DNA of 57,947 nt from JANSXG01 sp965652425 (GCA_965652425.1 CBFGVX010000011.1:1-57947); one strand, 5' to 3'. Numbered from the stretch's first letter, positions 28,218-35,551 are shown. A program made the numbers and translations. The notes: a model not told the origin generated them from the letters alone.

Positions 28218-28877
28218 ATGAAATTTTCAAAAATGTGCGCAGTAACTGCGCTCACGGTTGTTGGTATGGCGGGCTCGGCCCTGGCCACACCGACGGTCAG
28301 CTTCGTCCGCAATAATGCGGTCAACCCGGCTGGCTTCAATGGTGGTGAGTTCCTCGCGAACTTCAGCAATGGCAGCCAATACCGTGCGTTCTGTCTGGAA
28401 CGCTCGATTGTTTTCAGCCCCAACAACCCTTACGGCTACAACATCACCAATGGTGATGCGATCTCGGGTGGTCCTGGTGGAAACCCTGACCCGGTTGCTG
28501 CGGCCACGGCATGGGTTTTCACCCAGTGGCTTTCCGGGGCGACTTTCGGCATTGCCGATGTGTTCCAGCGCAATGTCGCGGTTCAGCTTGCCATCTGGAA
28601 CATTGAGCAAGAAGGCGGTTCGCTTTCACTTGCCGGCACATATGGTCCCGGAGCGGATGGCCAGCTCATCCTCAACCAGATCCCTGTGGCGTACCAGAAC
28701 TACAGCCTGAATGCTGAGGGTCTGCCCGAATTTTCGAACATCCGCGTCGTTAACCCGACCAACCTGGACGGAACTGGTGATTACCAGTCCATGATCATCC
28801 TGATCCCCCTGCCCGCCGCGTCGGGTATGGCTCTGGCTGGTCTCGCCCTCGTCGGCGGTATCCGTCGCCGCAAGTAA
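28218..28877 (+). CDS. IPLP-tailed exosortase substrate with thioester-domain-like Cys/Gln motif (paralogue 1)
   Basis: A 219-residue secreted protein. A signal peptide (about residues 1-23, ending ALA) is followed by one compact domain. The C-terminal tail is IPLPAASG, then a hydrophobic stretch, then GGIRRRK, the tripartite layout of PEP-CTERM/VPLPA-type sorting tags. Within the domain are GGEFLANFSNG, Cys59 in FCLER and Gln123 in VAVQLAIWNIE. A [FY]C[LIV][DE] motif plus an hQxxhW motif is the hallmark of Cys-Gln thioester domains (TQXA family). A conserved SNIRVVNP follows. ATG 28218 is preceded by GGAGG. Likely processed by the exosortase and possibly able to bond covalently to a partner through the thioester; both are inference. 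Confidence 0.82.
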   Translation: MKFSKMCAVTALTVVGMAGSALATPTVSFVRNNAVNPAGFNGGEFLANFSNGSQYRAFCLERSIVFSPNNPYGYNITNGDAISGGPGGNPDPVAAATAWVFTQWLSGATFGIADVFQRNVAVQLAIWNIEQEGGSLSLAGTYGPGADGQLILNQIPVAYQNYSLNAEGLPEFSNIRVVNPTNLDGTGDYQSMIILIPLPAASGMALAGLALVGGIRRRK

Positions 28878-29027
28878 GCGGCCATGCAACCCGCTCCGGG
28901 CTCGTTTGCTCGGAGCGTTTCCGGTCCACGAGTCGCCTTGGATCCGTTGGCGATCGACCGGAAGAAGTGACTTCTGTTGCCTGGCATGCGGGCAGCACAC
29001 CAACCAGATCGACATGCGCATTCTCCG

Positions 29028-29061
29028 GAGCCGGGCTGCAACGCCCGGCTCTGTCTTTTTT
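29028..29061 (+). terminator. Rho-independent terminator after substrate gene 1
   Basis: Perfect nine-base stem GAGCCGGGC / GCCCGGCTC with a six-base loop, followed by TGTCTTTTTT. It lies about 150 bases downstream of the stop codon at 28877. Confidence 0.88.
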
Positions 29062-29272
29062 GCTGGTTTTGGGATTCCAAGCCGCACTGGTCTGAGGCGG
29101 CGTCCAATAAGAACGGCCTGTGCAACCACCGAATCAGGGGTTGTGCCCATGTGGACCGAGAACCTGTCCAAAATCACTGTAAACCGTTGTCAGATCTTGC
29201 TTTCCGGTGAAAATCCGCTTGCGTACCCCCCAGAACAGGTCATGATATAGCCGAGGGGGGCTTCGGCCTCCG

Positions 29273-29288
29273 GGGCCCATTTGTTGCA
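29273..29288 (+). promoter_or_regulatory. Candidate sigma-54 (-24/-12) promoter of substrate gene 2
   Basis: The sequence GGGCCC-N5-TTGCA fits the sigma-54 consensus TGGCAC-N5-TTGCA. The invariant GG (29274-29275) and GC (29286-29287) are at the required 12-base separation. The predicted transcription start, about 12 bases after the GC, would leave a leader of nearly 30 bases carrying a GGAAAGAGAAGAGAG purine-rich ribosome-binding region before ATG 29327. A sigma-54 activator gene lies 2.4 kb downstream. Confidence 0.6.
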
Positions 29289-29326
29289 GGCCATTCCCAG
29301 AGCCAAGAATCGGAAAGAGAAGAGAG

Positions 29327-29968
29327 ATGACCACACCCAACCGTATCTGTGCCGCCGCACTCGCCGTGCTCGGTGCCGCCTCGCTCGCCAGCGCAGGAAC
29401 CGTGTACTTTCAGGAGTCCAACCTGAAGGAAAGCGGCAGCTTCACCGGCGGCGAATTCCTCGCCAACCTCTCGAACGGGGCGACCTACCGCAGCTTCTGT
29501 CTCGAATTCAACGAGAACATCGGCCTCGGCATGAATGTCACCTATTCCTACGAGATCACCACCGATGGCGCCCGTGCCGGCGGCGTGTCCGGTGGCAACC
29601 CGGATCCGGTCAGTTCCGCGTCCGCCTCAATCTTCGTGTCGTGGCTGCGTGGCACGATCGCCAACACCAACGCGAACTCCACCGCCGTGCAGAACGCCAT
29701 CTGGGCGATCGAGGGCGAGATCCTCCCCAGTTCGCTGACGGGCATGGCTCTCTCGCTGTACAACAACGCCGTGGCGAACTACTCGACCACCGATAACGCC
29801 GCGATCGACAATCCCGCGTTCAGCAATATCCGGGTCCTGAACCCCTACCGGATCATCGATGGTGAGATGTTCCGCTACCAGAGCCAGGTCATCCTGATCC
29901 CGCTCCCCTCCGCCTCGGGACTCGCCCTTGCCGGGCTGGCCGTGGTCGGCACCCGCCGCCGCCGCTGA
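29327..29968 (+). CDS. IPLP-tailed exosortase substrate with thioester-domain-like Cys/Gln motif (paralogue 2)
   Basis: A 213-residue paralogue of the 28218 and 30283 products. Signal peptide about residues 1-23 (ASLASAG). Core motifs are GGEFLANLSNGATYRSF, Cys58 in FCLEF, Gln122 in TAVQNAIWAIE, and SNIRVLNPYRIIDGE. The C-terminal tag is VILIPLPSASGLA, a hydrophobic span, then TRRRR. Cys and Gln are 64 residues apart, exactly as in paralogue 1. Gene has its own sigma-54-type promoter and terminator. Expected to be exported by Sec, cut near IPLP by the exosortase and retained at the surface or in the polysaccharide matrix. Confidence 0.85.
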   Translation: MTTPNRICAAALAVLGAASLASAGTVYFQESNLKESGSFTGGEFLANLSNGATYRSFCLEFNENIGLGMNVTYSYEITTDGARAGGVSGGNPDPVSSASASIFVSWLRGTIANTNANSTAVQNAIWAIEGEILPSSLTGMALSLYNNAVANYSTTDNAAIDNPAFSNIRVLNPYRIIDGEMFRYQSQVILIPLPSASGLALAGLAVVGTRRRR

Positions 29969-30004
29969 GCGGGCGATCGCGCCATATCGTTTCATCATCC
30001 ACTC

Positions 30005-30040
30005 GGGGCCGAGCGTTTCGCTCGGCCCCGTTGCGTTTTT
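30005..30040 (+). terminator. Rho-independent terminator after substrate gene 2
   Basis: Eleven-base perfect stem GGGGCCGAGCG / CGCTCGGCCCC with a TTT loop (30005-30029), followed by GTTGCGTTTTT. It ends the transcript of the 29327 gene. Confidence 0.9.
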
Positions 30041-30282
30041 GAAGCCCTGTCGCATGGCGATTTCCTTTCTCCGCGCATGTGAATGGTGATTCACAGCACG
30101 ATCAGATCACGCTCATACCACCCTCCCATGATGTCCTTCGATGGGTGATCGACCGCGGCGTCGTTCGAACGGCCCACCGCAAACTTCATCAACTTTCCAT
30201 GCGATGTGCGTGGAGTGTTGTCCCTGCGCCCTGTGGCGGCGAGCCGCCACGATTCAACCGTATACAGGAGGACATTTCAATC
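30041..30282 (+). promoter_or_regulatory. Upstream region of substrate gene 3 with a perfect inverted repeat
   Basis: No gene seen. GTGGCGGC-GA-GCCGCCAC at 30233-30250 is a perfect 8+8 inverted repeat, 12 bases before an AGGAGG ribosome-binding site at 30266-30271. It could be an operator or a leader hairpin influencing translation. I did not find a good sigma-54 element; the nearest GG/GC pair has 14 rather than 12 bases between them. Confidence 0.45.
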
Positions 30283-30927
30283 ATGAAAACCCAGAACCGA
30301 CTCACCGTTTTCGCATCCGTTTTCGCTGGCGCTGCGGCGATGACCGTGCTCCCACCTTCCGCCGCGGCGGACACTGTCGTCTTTGAGTATTCCGCGCTCC
30401 ACGAGGACGGGTTCGCTGGTGGTGAATTCATCACCAATTTCTCGAACGGCGCTTCGTATCGGAGTTTCTGTCTTGAGCTCGACGAGAACCTCGGCATCGG
30501 TCAGCCGTTCGAGTACTCCTATACCATCGATACGGACGGGGCGGATTCTTCGGGTGCGCCCGACCCGGTGAGTTCGGCGACGGCGTCGATCTTCGTGGCG
30601 TGGCTGCGCGGCGATATCGCCAATACCACCGCCAACTCCACCGCGGTGCAGAACGCGATCTGGGCGATCGAGAGCGAACTCGACCCGGCCACGCTCGACA
30701 GCGCGGCGGCGGCGCTCTACAACGATGCCGTCGCCAACTTTTCCACGACGGATAACGCGATCACCGACAACCCCGCCTTCGGCAACATCCGCGTGGTGAA
30801 CCCTTATCGAGTCATCGACGGGGAAACCTTTTATTACCAGTCGCAGATTATCCTGATCCCGCTTCCCGCAACGGGCGGCCTGGCCCTCGCCGGTCTCGCG
30901 GCGATCGGGCTGCGCCGTCGCCGGTGA
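30283..30927 (+). CDS. IPLP-tailed exosortase substrate with thioester-domain-like Cys/Gln motif (paralogue 3)
   Basis: A 214-residue paralogue, most similar to the 29327 product. Signal peptide about residues 1-29 (PPSAAAD). Core motifs are GGEFITNFSNGASYRSF, Cys63 in FCLEL, Gln123 in TAVQNAIWAIE, and GNIRVVNPYRVIDGE. The tail is ILIPLPATGGLALAGL, then LRRRR. An upstream in-frame extension to 30079 is not supported, since AGGAGG and the signal peptide fix the start at 30283. It is followed after 11 bases by the fourth family member, probably in one operon. Confidence 0.85.
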   Translation: MKTQNRLTVFASVFAGAAAMTVLPPSAAADTVVFEYSALHEDGFAGGEFITNFSNGASYRSFCLELDENLGIGQPFEYSYTIDTDGADSSGAPDPVSSATASIFVAWLRGDIANTTANSTAVQNAIWAIESELDPATLDSAAAALYNDAVANFSTTDNAITDNPAFGNIRVVNPYRVIDGETFYYQSQIILIPLPATGGLALAGLAAIGLRRRR

Positions 30928-30938
30928 AGGGGGGCAGC

Positions 30939-31565
30939 ATGCACTTCCCGAGAACATGTTTCGGTATGGCGATCATGCTCCCGGCCCTGGCCATTCTGGC
31001 CGTGCCGACGGTCGGGTCAGCGGAACCGCACGCCTTCGAAACCACGCTCAGTGACCGACTCGGGTTCGTCCCGGCGTCGGTCGGCGGGTTTGGTGATGGA
31101 GGGCAGACCACACACGAACAGTACGGCGTGAGTTTCTGTCTGCGGTTCGGGGACCGGATCTCGGCGACCGCGGTGCACTCCGACCCGGCTGCGCTGCTCG
31201 GCGGCTCTGGAGCCGCGGGGGTGGTGACCGCTGAGCACGCCAGGGGCGTGCTGTGGTCCTGGCTGCTCGGGCCTGTGATGACCGCCGAGTCGCTGGTGCA
31301 TGTCCAGGAAGGCGCCGGCGTATGGGTTCTGGAGGGTCTGCTCGATGGGCAATCGCTCGGATCTGAGTTTGCTGACATGATCCCGAACCTCGGGTCCGAT
31401 GACCGCGTGGTGAGCGTGCTCGAGATCACGGATCAGTACCAGATCGTAAATGATCAGCTTGTGTTCGTACCCGAAACGATGCAGACCACGCTGATCCCGT
31501 TGCCCAATGCCGCCGCGCTCGCCGCGGCCGGGCTGCTGCTTCTCGGTGCCCGCCGACGCCACTGA
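30939..31565 (+). CDS. Divergent IPLP-tailed exosortase substrate (paralogue 4)
   Basis: A 208-residue secreted protein with signal peptide (to about VGSA, residue 28) and tail TLIPLPNAAALAAAGL, then GARRRH. The core is distantly like paralogues 1-3: Cys67 in VSFCLRF and Gln123 in HVQEGAGVWVLEG, where two extra residues separate Gln and Trp and an Arg replaces the Glu after the Cys-Leu. The thioester may therefore be lost or changed. ATG at 30939 follows GGGGGG. A GTG at 30924 overlapping the upstream stop is possible but would add five residues before the signal peptide. Probably co-transcribed with 30283. Confidence 0.75.
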   Translation: MHFPRTCFGMAIMLPALAILAVPTVGSAEPHAFETTLSDRLGFVPASVGGFGDGGQTTHEQYGVSFCLRFGDRISATAVHSDPAALLGGSGAAGVVTAEHARGVLWSWLLGPVMTAESLVHVQEGAGVWVLEGLLDGQSLGSEFADMIPNLGSDDRVVSVLEITDQYQIVNDQLVFVPETMQTTLIPLPNAAALAAAGLLLLGARRRH

Positions 31566-31587
31566 ACCTCAGCGTCTGATGTGCTTC

Positions 31588-31624
31588 GCCGATCGCGACC
31601 GGGTTCCCTCCGGTCGCGATCGGC
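31588..31624 (+). terminator. Long perfect hairpin after substrate gene 4, without T-tract
   Basis: A 15-base perfect stem (31588-31602 with 31610-31624; core CGATCGCGACCGG) around a seven-base loop. It lies 22 bases after the stop codon at 31565 and before the regulator gene. No run of T follows, so it may act with Rho, protect the mRNA 3' end, or be an operator for the regulator. Confidence 0.5.
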
Positions 31625-31696
31625 ATGTGCCCGTTGCCGTACCTGCGTGCCTTCGGCTTCCAATTCCCCGGGTCCGGGGCGTACACTGCTCCTCCC

Positions 31697-33199
31697 ATGA
31701 GCACACCGAGCCAAGGACATACCGACCTCCGAGCCCAGGTCCTGATCGTCGAAGACGAGGCCGATCACGCCGATGTCATGGCCGACGCCCTCAAGCGTCC
31801 GGGCCATGTCTGCACCATCGTCAACGATGTGAAATCCGCGATCGAGGAACTGAAGGGTGGGGCTTTTGACATCGTGGTGACCGACCTTCGGATGCCCAAC
31901 TCGGCCGGATTTTCCACCGGGATCGTGGACCCGACCGATCCGTCGAACGCCTCGGGTGCGGTGTCCCGAGACGGTGGAGACGCGGGTATGCGCATCCTCG
32001 ATGCCGCCCGCCAGCTCCAGCCAGAGGCCGAGACCATCATGGTCACCGCGCACGGCGATGTCCCGACCGCCCGCGAGGCCTTCAAGCACGGCGTGTTCGA
32101 CTTCATCGAGAAGCCGCTCGACCTCGCCCTGTTCCGCAGTCTGGTCAACCGTGCCGCCGAGACCGTCCTGCTCCGCCATTACTCGGCGCAGGAGGCCGCC
32201 GGCACCGAAGAGCTTGTCCAGCACGCCGGCTTCGAGGGCATCATCGCCGGCTCTGACGCGATGCGACGCATCCTGAGCACCGTGAAGACCGTCGCCGCGT
32301 CGTCGCTTCCGGTCCTGATCACCGGCGAATCCGGCACCGGCAAGGAACTGATCGCCAAGGCGATCCACACCAACTCCCAGCGCTCCGGACAGCGCTTCGT
32401 GCCGTTCAACTGCGCGGGCCAGAGCGAGTCGCTGCTCGAGAGCGAACTGTTCGGGCATGTGAAGGGCGCGTACACCGGCGCCGACCGCGACCGCCAGGGC
32501 GTGTTCGAGTACGCCGACAAGGGCACGCTCTTCCTCGACGAACTGGGCGACATGCCGCTCACCATGCAGGCCAAGTTGCTGCGTGTGCTCGAGAACGGCG
32601 AGGTCGTGCGCGTCGGCTCGAACGACTCGCGGAGGGTCGATGTCCGTTTCGTCAGCGCGACCAACAAGGATTTGGAGAAGTCCACCAAGGACGGCTCGTT
32701 CCGGCAGGACCTGTACTTCCGCATCAAGGGTGCGCACATCCACCTGCCGCCCCTGCGCGAGCGCCGGGAGGACATCCCCCGCATCATCCGTCATGCCGCG
32801 GCGAAGTTCGCCGGGGAACTCGGTCGCAGCGTCCCGAGCTTCACCGACGCCGCGCTGCTCCGCCTCACCGCGTATTCGTGGCCGGGCAATGTCCGCCAGC
32901 TGCTCAATGTCGTGCAGAACATGGTCGTGATGGCGGCGGGGGAGACCGAGGGCAAGGAGGTCGGTGTGGATGTCCGCCATGTCCCCGCCGAGGTCCAGAC
33001 CGACAGCGAGGACGGAGACGAACTCGGCGGCACCGGCGAGGGCGGCTCGCTGGCCGGAACCAGTCTCGAAGCCCTCGAAAAGCGGGCGATTCGGGAGACT
33101 CTGAAGCTGACGGGCGGCAACCGCGAGCAGACCGCCAAGCTCCTCGGCATCGGGGAGCGGACGCTGTACCGGAAACTCAAGGACTACGGGTTGCGGTAG
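31697..33199 (+). CDS. NtrC-type sigma-54-dependent response regulator
   Basis: A 500-residue activator. The receiver domain has LIVEDE at the N-terminus, phospho-acceptor Asp63 in VTDLRMPN, the TAHGD motif and the conserved Lys in IEKPLD. The AAA+ domain has Walker A GESGTGKE (210-217), the sigma-54-contacting GAYTGA loop (about 257) and LFLDELGDMPL. A Fis-type helix-turn-helix closes the protein (NREQTAKLLGIGERTLYRKL). Oddly, the receiver has an insertion of about 27 residues after DLRMPN, rich in Ser, Gly and Asp. Position next to exosortase substrates recalls PrsR of PEP-CTERM systems. No histidine kinase is seen in the window. Confidence 0.92.
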   Translation: MSTPSQGHTDLRAQVLIVEDEADHADVMADALKRPGHVCTIVNDVKSAIEELKGGAFDIVVTDLRMPNSAGFSTGIVDPTDPSNASGAVSRDGGDAGMRILDAARQLQPEAETIMVTAHGDVPTAREAFKHGVFDFIEKPLDLALFRSLVNRAAETVLLRHYSAQEAAGTEELVQHAGFEGIIAGSDAMRRILSTVKTVAASSLPVLITGESGTGKELIAKAIHTNSQRSGQRFVPFNCAGQSESLLESELFGHVKGAYTGADRDRQGVFEYADKGTLFLDELGDMPLTMQAKLLRVLENGEVVRVGSNDSRRVDVRFVSATNKDLEKSTKDGSFRQDLYFRIKGAHIHLPPLRERREDIPRIIRHAAAKFAGELGRSVPSFTDAALLRLTAYSWPGNVRQLLNVVQNMVVMAAGETEGKEVGVDVRHVPAEVQTDSEDGDELGGTGEGGSLAGTSLEALEKRAIRETLKLTGGNREQTAKLLGIGERTLYRKLKDYGLR

Positions 33200-33253
33200 G
33201 CGTTGCCTGTCTCAGAGTCGGTCGATTCGGACGAGTCTCCAGTGAAATTTTGC

Positions 33254-33283
33254 TTGCACAGGCATACCGGCGGATGCTAGGTT
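33254..33283 (+). promoter_or_regulatory. Weak sigma-70-like promoter before the rhomboid gene
   Basis: TTGCAC (33254-33259) and TAGGTT (33278-33283) with an 18-base spacer, about 50 bases before the rhomboid start. The -35 is good, the -10 poor. Listed as a candidate only. Confidence 0.25.
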
Positions 33284-33330
33284 GGCATCGTGGCTCAGGC
33301 TTCGGTGCGTGAGGCCGCGAGGAGACCCTG

Positions 33331-34032
33331 ATGGTCCTGATGCCCGTCGCCGTCGATGTCCCGATGCAGCGTTACCCGATCGCGAACTGGGTGCTGATGG
33401 CGATCAACATCCTCGTCAGCGTTCCGCTGTTTTTTAAAGATGATTCGCCTTGGGACATCGCCGGCTACTCCAAGTCGGATTCGATCATCGGGTCCGAACT
33501 CTTCACCGCCATGTTCACCCACGGTGATTTCTGGCACCTGCTGGGCAACATGATCTTTCTCTGGGTTTTCGGGAACGCGGTGAACGCGAAACTCGGGAAT
33601 CTGCTTTATGTGCCGTTCTACCTCGCCTGCGGCATCGTTGCTGGCGTGGCGTGGTATCTGTTGGGTACGGGGGAGGTTTCCGTCGGCGCGTCCGGCGCGA
33701 TCATGGGCGTCGTCGGCTCGTTCGTGGTGTTTTTCCCGACCAACAATGTCTCGATCTTCTACTGGGCGTTGGTCTGGGCGGGCACTTTCTCGATTCCAGC
33801 GATCATCGTCGTCATCATCTATGTGCTGCTCGATGTGGCGGGAATGATGAATGAGTACTCGCAGACCGCCAACCTCGCCCACCTCGGCGGCTTCGCACTC
33901 GGCTTCGCCGCGACGCTCATCGCGGTTTGGATGGGCCGCTTCGCGCCGACGCGTTACGAGAAGAACCTCGTGCAGGCCATTGGAGTCCACGAGTATGATC
34001 CGCGCCCGATGCCGATCGGTTTCCGGGACTGA
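33331..34032 (+). CDS. Rhomboid family intramembrane serine protease
   Basis: A 233-residue membrane protein with about six hydrophobic segments. HGDFWHLLGNMIFLWVFG is the rhomboid loop/TM2 region, the catalytic Ser121 is in GASGAIMG and the catalytic His184 in ANLAHLGGFALG. Rhomboids cleave transmembrane helices of partner proteins. It lies 131 bases after the sigma-54 activator. It shows no special similarity to rhombosortases, and no GlyGly-CTERM substrate is visible, so a link to the exosortase tail processing is only a possibility. ATG at 33331 follows GAGGAGA. Confidence 0.9.
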   Translation: MVLMPVAVDVPMQRYPIANWVLMAINILVSVPLFFKDDSPWDIAGYSKSDSIIGSELFTAMFTHGDFWHLLGNMIFLWVFGNAVNAKLGNLLYVPFYLACGIVAGVAWYLLGTGEVSVGASGAIMGVVGSFVVFFPTNNVSIFYWALVWAGTFSIPAIIVVIIYVLLDVAGMMNEYSQTANLAHLGGFALGFAATLIAVWMGRFAPTRYEKNLVQAIGVHEYDPRPMPIGFRD

Positions 34033-34059
34033 ACCCGCCAGCGAGCGTATGCTTCAATC

Positions 34060-34542
34060 GTGAACGAGCAGGCCACCAGCACGAAGAAGAAAGCCCGTCA
34101 ACCCATCGCCTACACGGTCGGCGCTCCGGTGGCGATCGTGCTGTTCGTTTCGCTGCTCATCGGTTCGGTCATCGTGGTCCGATCCATGACTCCGACGGGC
34201 TCTGAGCGGCGGGAGCGAGAGCAGGTCGTGACCGCGCTGCTGCGCGATCGCATGCCCGAGGTCTTCCCTCCCGACAACTCCGAGCTTGCGGGGGTCACGC
34301 TTTACGCCGAGGCCGGCATGGATGTGGTCGCGATCCGTGTGCACGGCGTGCTGGACCGCGGATTGCAGGAGCGGGTCATTCAGATGCTCCGCGAGGCCCG
34401 GGCGTCGGGTGATCTGCCCAGTTCGGTGCTCGAGTTCTACTACCCCGAAGCGCGCCCGCCGGGGTTTCCGAGCGGGCCTTCCGGCTCGCGTATCCCCATT
34501 CACAGCGAGTCGCCCCAGGCGTTTCGAGTTGAACCGCTCTGA
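34060..34542 (+). CDS. Hypothetical protein with one membrane segment
   Basis: A 160-residue protein not recognised. GTG start, then a charged N-terminus with KKKAR, one membrane segment (APVAIVLFVSLLIGSVIVV, residues about 25-45) and an extracytoplasmic domain of about 110 residues with alternating strands and helices and a Pro/Gly-rich end (PPGFPSGPSG). It follows the rhomboid by 27 bases and precedes a lipoprotein, so the three may form one unit. Codon use matches neighbours, which supports it being real. Confidence 0.65.
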   Translation: MNEQATSTKKKARQPIAYTVGAPVAIVLFVSLLIGSVIVVRSMTPTGSERREREQVVTALLRDRMPEVFPPDNSELAGVTLYAEAGMDVVAIRVHGVLDRGLQERVIQMLREARASGDLPSSVLEFYYPEARPPGFPSGPSGSRIPIHSESPQAFRVEPL

Positions 34543-34580
34543 TTCCGACCTGCGCGGTATGGTGATGGGAGGAGGGTGAT

Positions 34581-35333
34581 ATGGCACTGACGCATCACGG
34601 TCGGTATGCACGAATGGTTTTCGCACTGCTGGCGATCGCGTCGCCGCTGCTCGGTGGATGCGCGGTGACCAAGCAGATCGGTCTGCGCGTGATCGATCTG
34701 GAAACCGGCGAACCGATCCCCGCGGCGACGGTGCGCATCGAGCAAGGTGCCGGCGATGTGCCCTACGGCCCGAAGATCTTCCAGACGCAGACCGATGACA
34801 CCGGGAGCGCCAGCGTCGGGGCGGAAGACAAGCCGTTTGTGGCAATCGGCGTCGGGGCACCCGGGTATGTGGGCCAGCGGTTCCGCATCACCGATCCGCA
34901 CGGTTCGGCGGCAGTTCAGATCACTTCGGTCGATACGGTTGAGCAGATCGGACCGCGCGAATATGAGGTGCAGCTGCTCCGGGGTCCGGAGGCCGTGATC
35001 ACCCTGATTGTTCCCAATGAGTATCAGGGAGTCATCGAGTTGGACTATCGAGCGACGGATGATTGGGAAACCGGGCAGCGAGTCTTCAGCGTCATAGTTG
35101 AGGACGGACGGGCGATGCTTCCCGCCGCACCGGCGCTCGATATTGCCCACCGGTTCGAGGCAAGGCGGGCCAACGGCGAGCGCCTCGAGGGCCCGATCGG
35201 TTCGTGGGACGACACGCAGCCGCGACGATCGCAGATCCGGTTTCGCGGCCCGATCGATGGGGTGCGGATACCGGTGTATGTGGTAGGGGATCTCGAGCGC
35301 TTCAAGCGTGTGATGCGTCAGATGTACCCGTGA
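34581..35333 (+). CDS. Lipoprotein with carboxypeptidase-regulatory-like beta domain
   Basis: A 250-residue protein with a lipoprotein signal peptide: hydrophobic stretch then LLGGC, Cys27 being the lipidated residue. Directly after it comes LRVIDLETGEPIPAATVRI, which resembles the start of carboxypeptidase-regulatory-like (transthyretin-type) beta-sandwich domains (V.D..TG.P..GA.V). The rest is beta-rich and unassigned. GGAGGGTGAT lies immediately before the ATG. Probably membrane-anchored on the outside of the cytoplasmic membrane or in the outer membrane. Partner unknown. Confidence 0.75.
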   Translation: MALTHHGRYARMVFALLAIASPLLGGCAVTKQIGLRVIDLETGEPIPAATVRIEQGAGDVPYGPKIFQTQTDDTGSASVGAEDKPFVAIGVGAPGYVGQRFRITDPHGSAAVQITSVDTVEQIGPREYEVQLLRGPEAVITLIVPNEYQGVIELDYRATDDWETGQRVFSVIVEDGRAMLPAAPALDIAHRFEARRANGERLEGPIGSWDDTQPRRSQIRFRGPIDGVRIPVYVVGDLERFKRVMRQMYP

Positions 35334-35338
35334 GCGTG

Positions 35339-35551
35339 CTAGTCATCGCCGAAGGTACCTTTGTCCGCACGACGCTTTACGATACTGGCGCTCAGTGAAG
35401 CCGTGCTCACGGCGACGGCGACTACTAACAAAGCTGCCAAAGCACGATGTGTGCCTGTGTACGAGGCTAAAAAGTCAGTGGCCAACACAAGCAGGTAAAG
35501 GATGGCGCTCGCAAACAGTAGCTCGATGATGGTCATTGCTCTGCCTCGCAT
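35339..35551 (-). CDS. Possible small membrane protein
   Basis: A 70-residue reverse-strand reading in a 311-base gap between two plus-strand genes. It has two hydrophobic stretches (IIELLFASAILYLLVLATDF and ALAALLVVAVAVSTASL) and a basic C-terminus. The N-terminal RAMTIIELL faintly resembles a prepilin cleavage motif, but the residue before the cleavage point would be Ala rather than Gly and the second membrane stretch argues against a pilin. ATG at 35551 is chosen over TTG at 35560. Base composition is lower in GC than the flanks. It may or may not be a gene. Confidence 0.35.
   Translation of the reverse strand: MRGRAMTIIELLFASAILYLLVLATDFLASYTGTHRALAALLVVAVAVSTASLSASIVKRRADKGTFGDD

Larger units (their letters stand above)
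28878..29326 (+). other. Intergenic region between substrate genes 1 and 2
   Basis: A 449-base gap without a supported gene. From left to right it holds a weak hairpin right after the stop codon (CGCTCCG / CGGAGCG, 28892-28917, followed by TTT), a strong terminator at 29028-29061, an untyped stretch of about 200 bases, and a sigma-54-type promoter at 29273-29288. Substrate genes 1 and 2 are therefore separate transcription units. Confidence 0.6.

Noticed and set aside
33331..34032. Rhomboid considered as a rhombosortase processing the tagged proteins
   Set aside because: The tails of the local substrates are IPLP-type, not GlyGly-CTERM, and the protein looks like an ordinary rhomboid.
35339..35551. 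Prepilin-like N-terminus in the small minus-strand reading
   Set aside because: Ala instead of Gly at the cleavage point, a second membrane stretch and no pilus genes nearby make a pilin unlikely.
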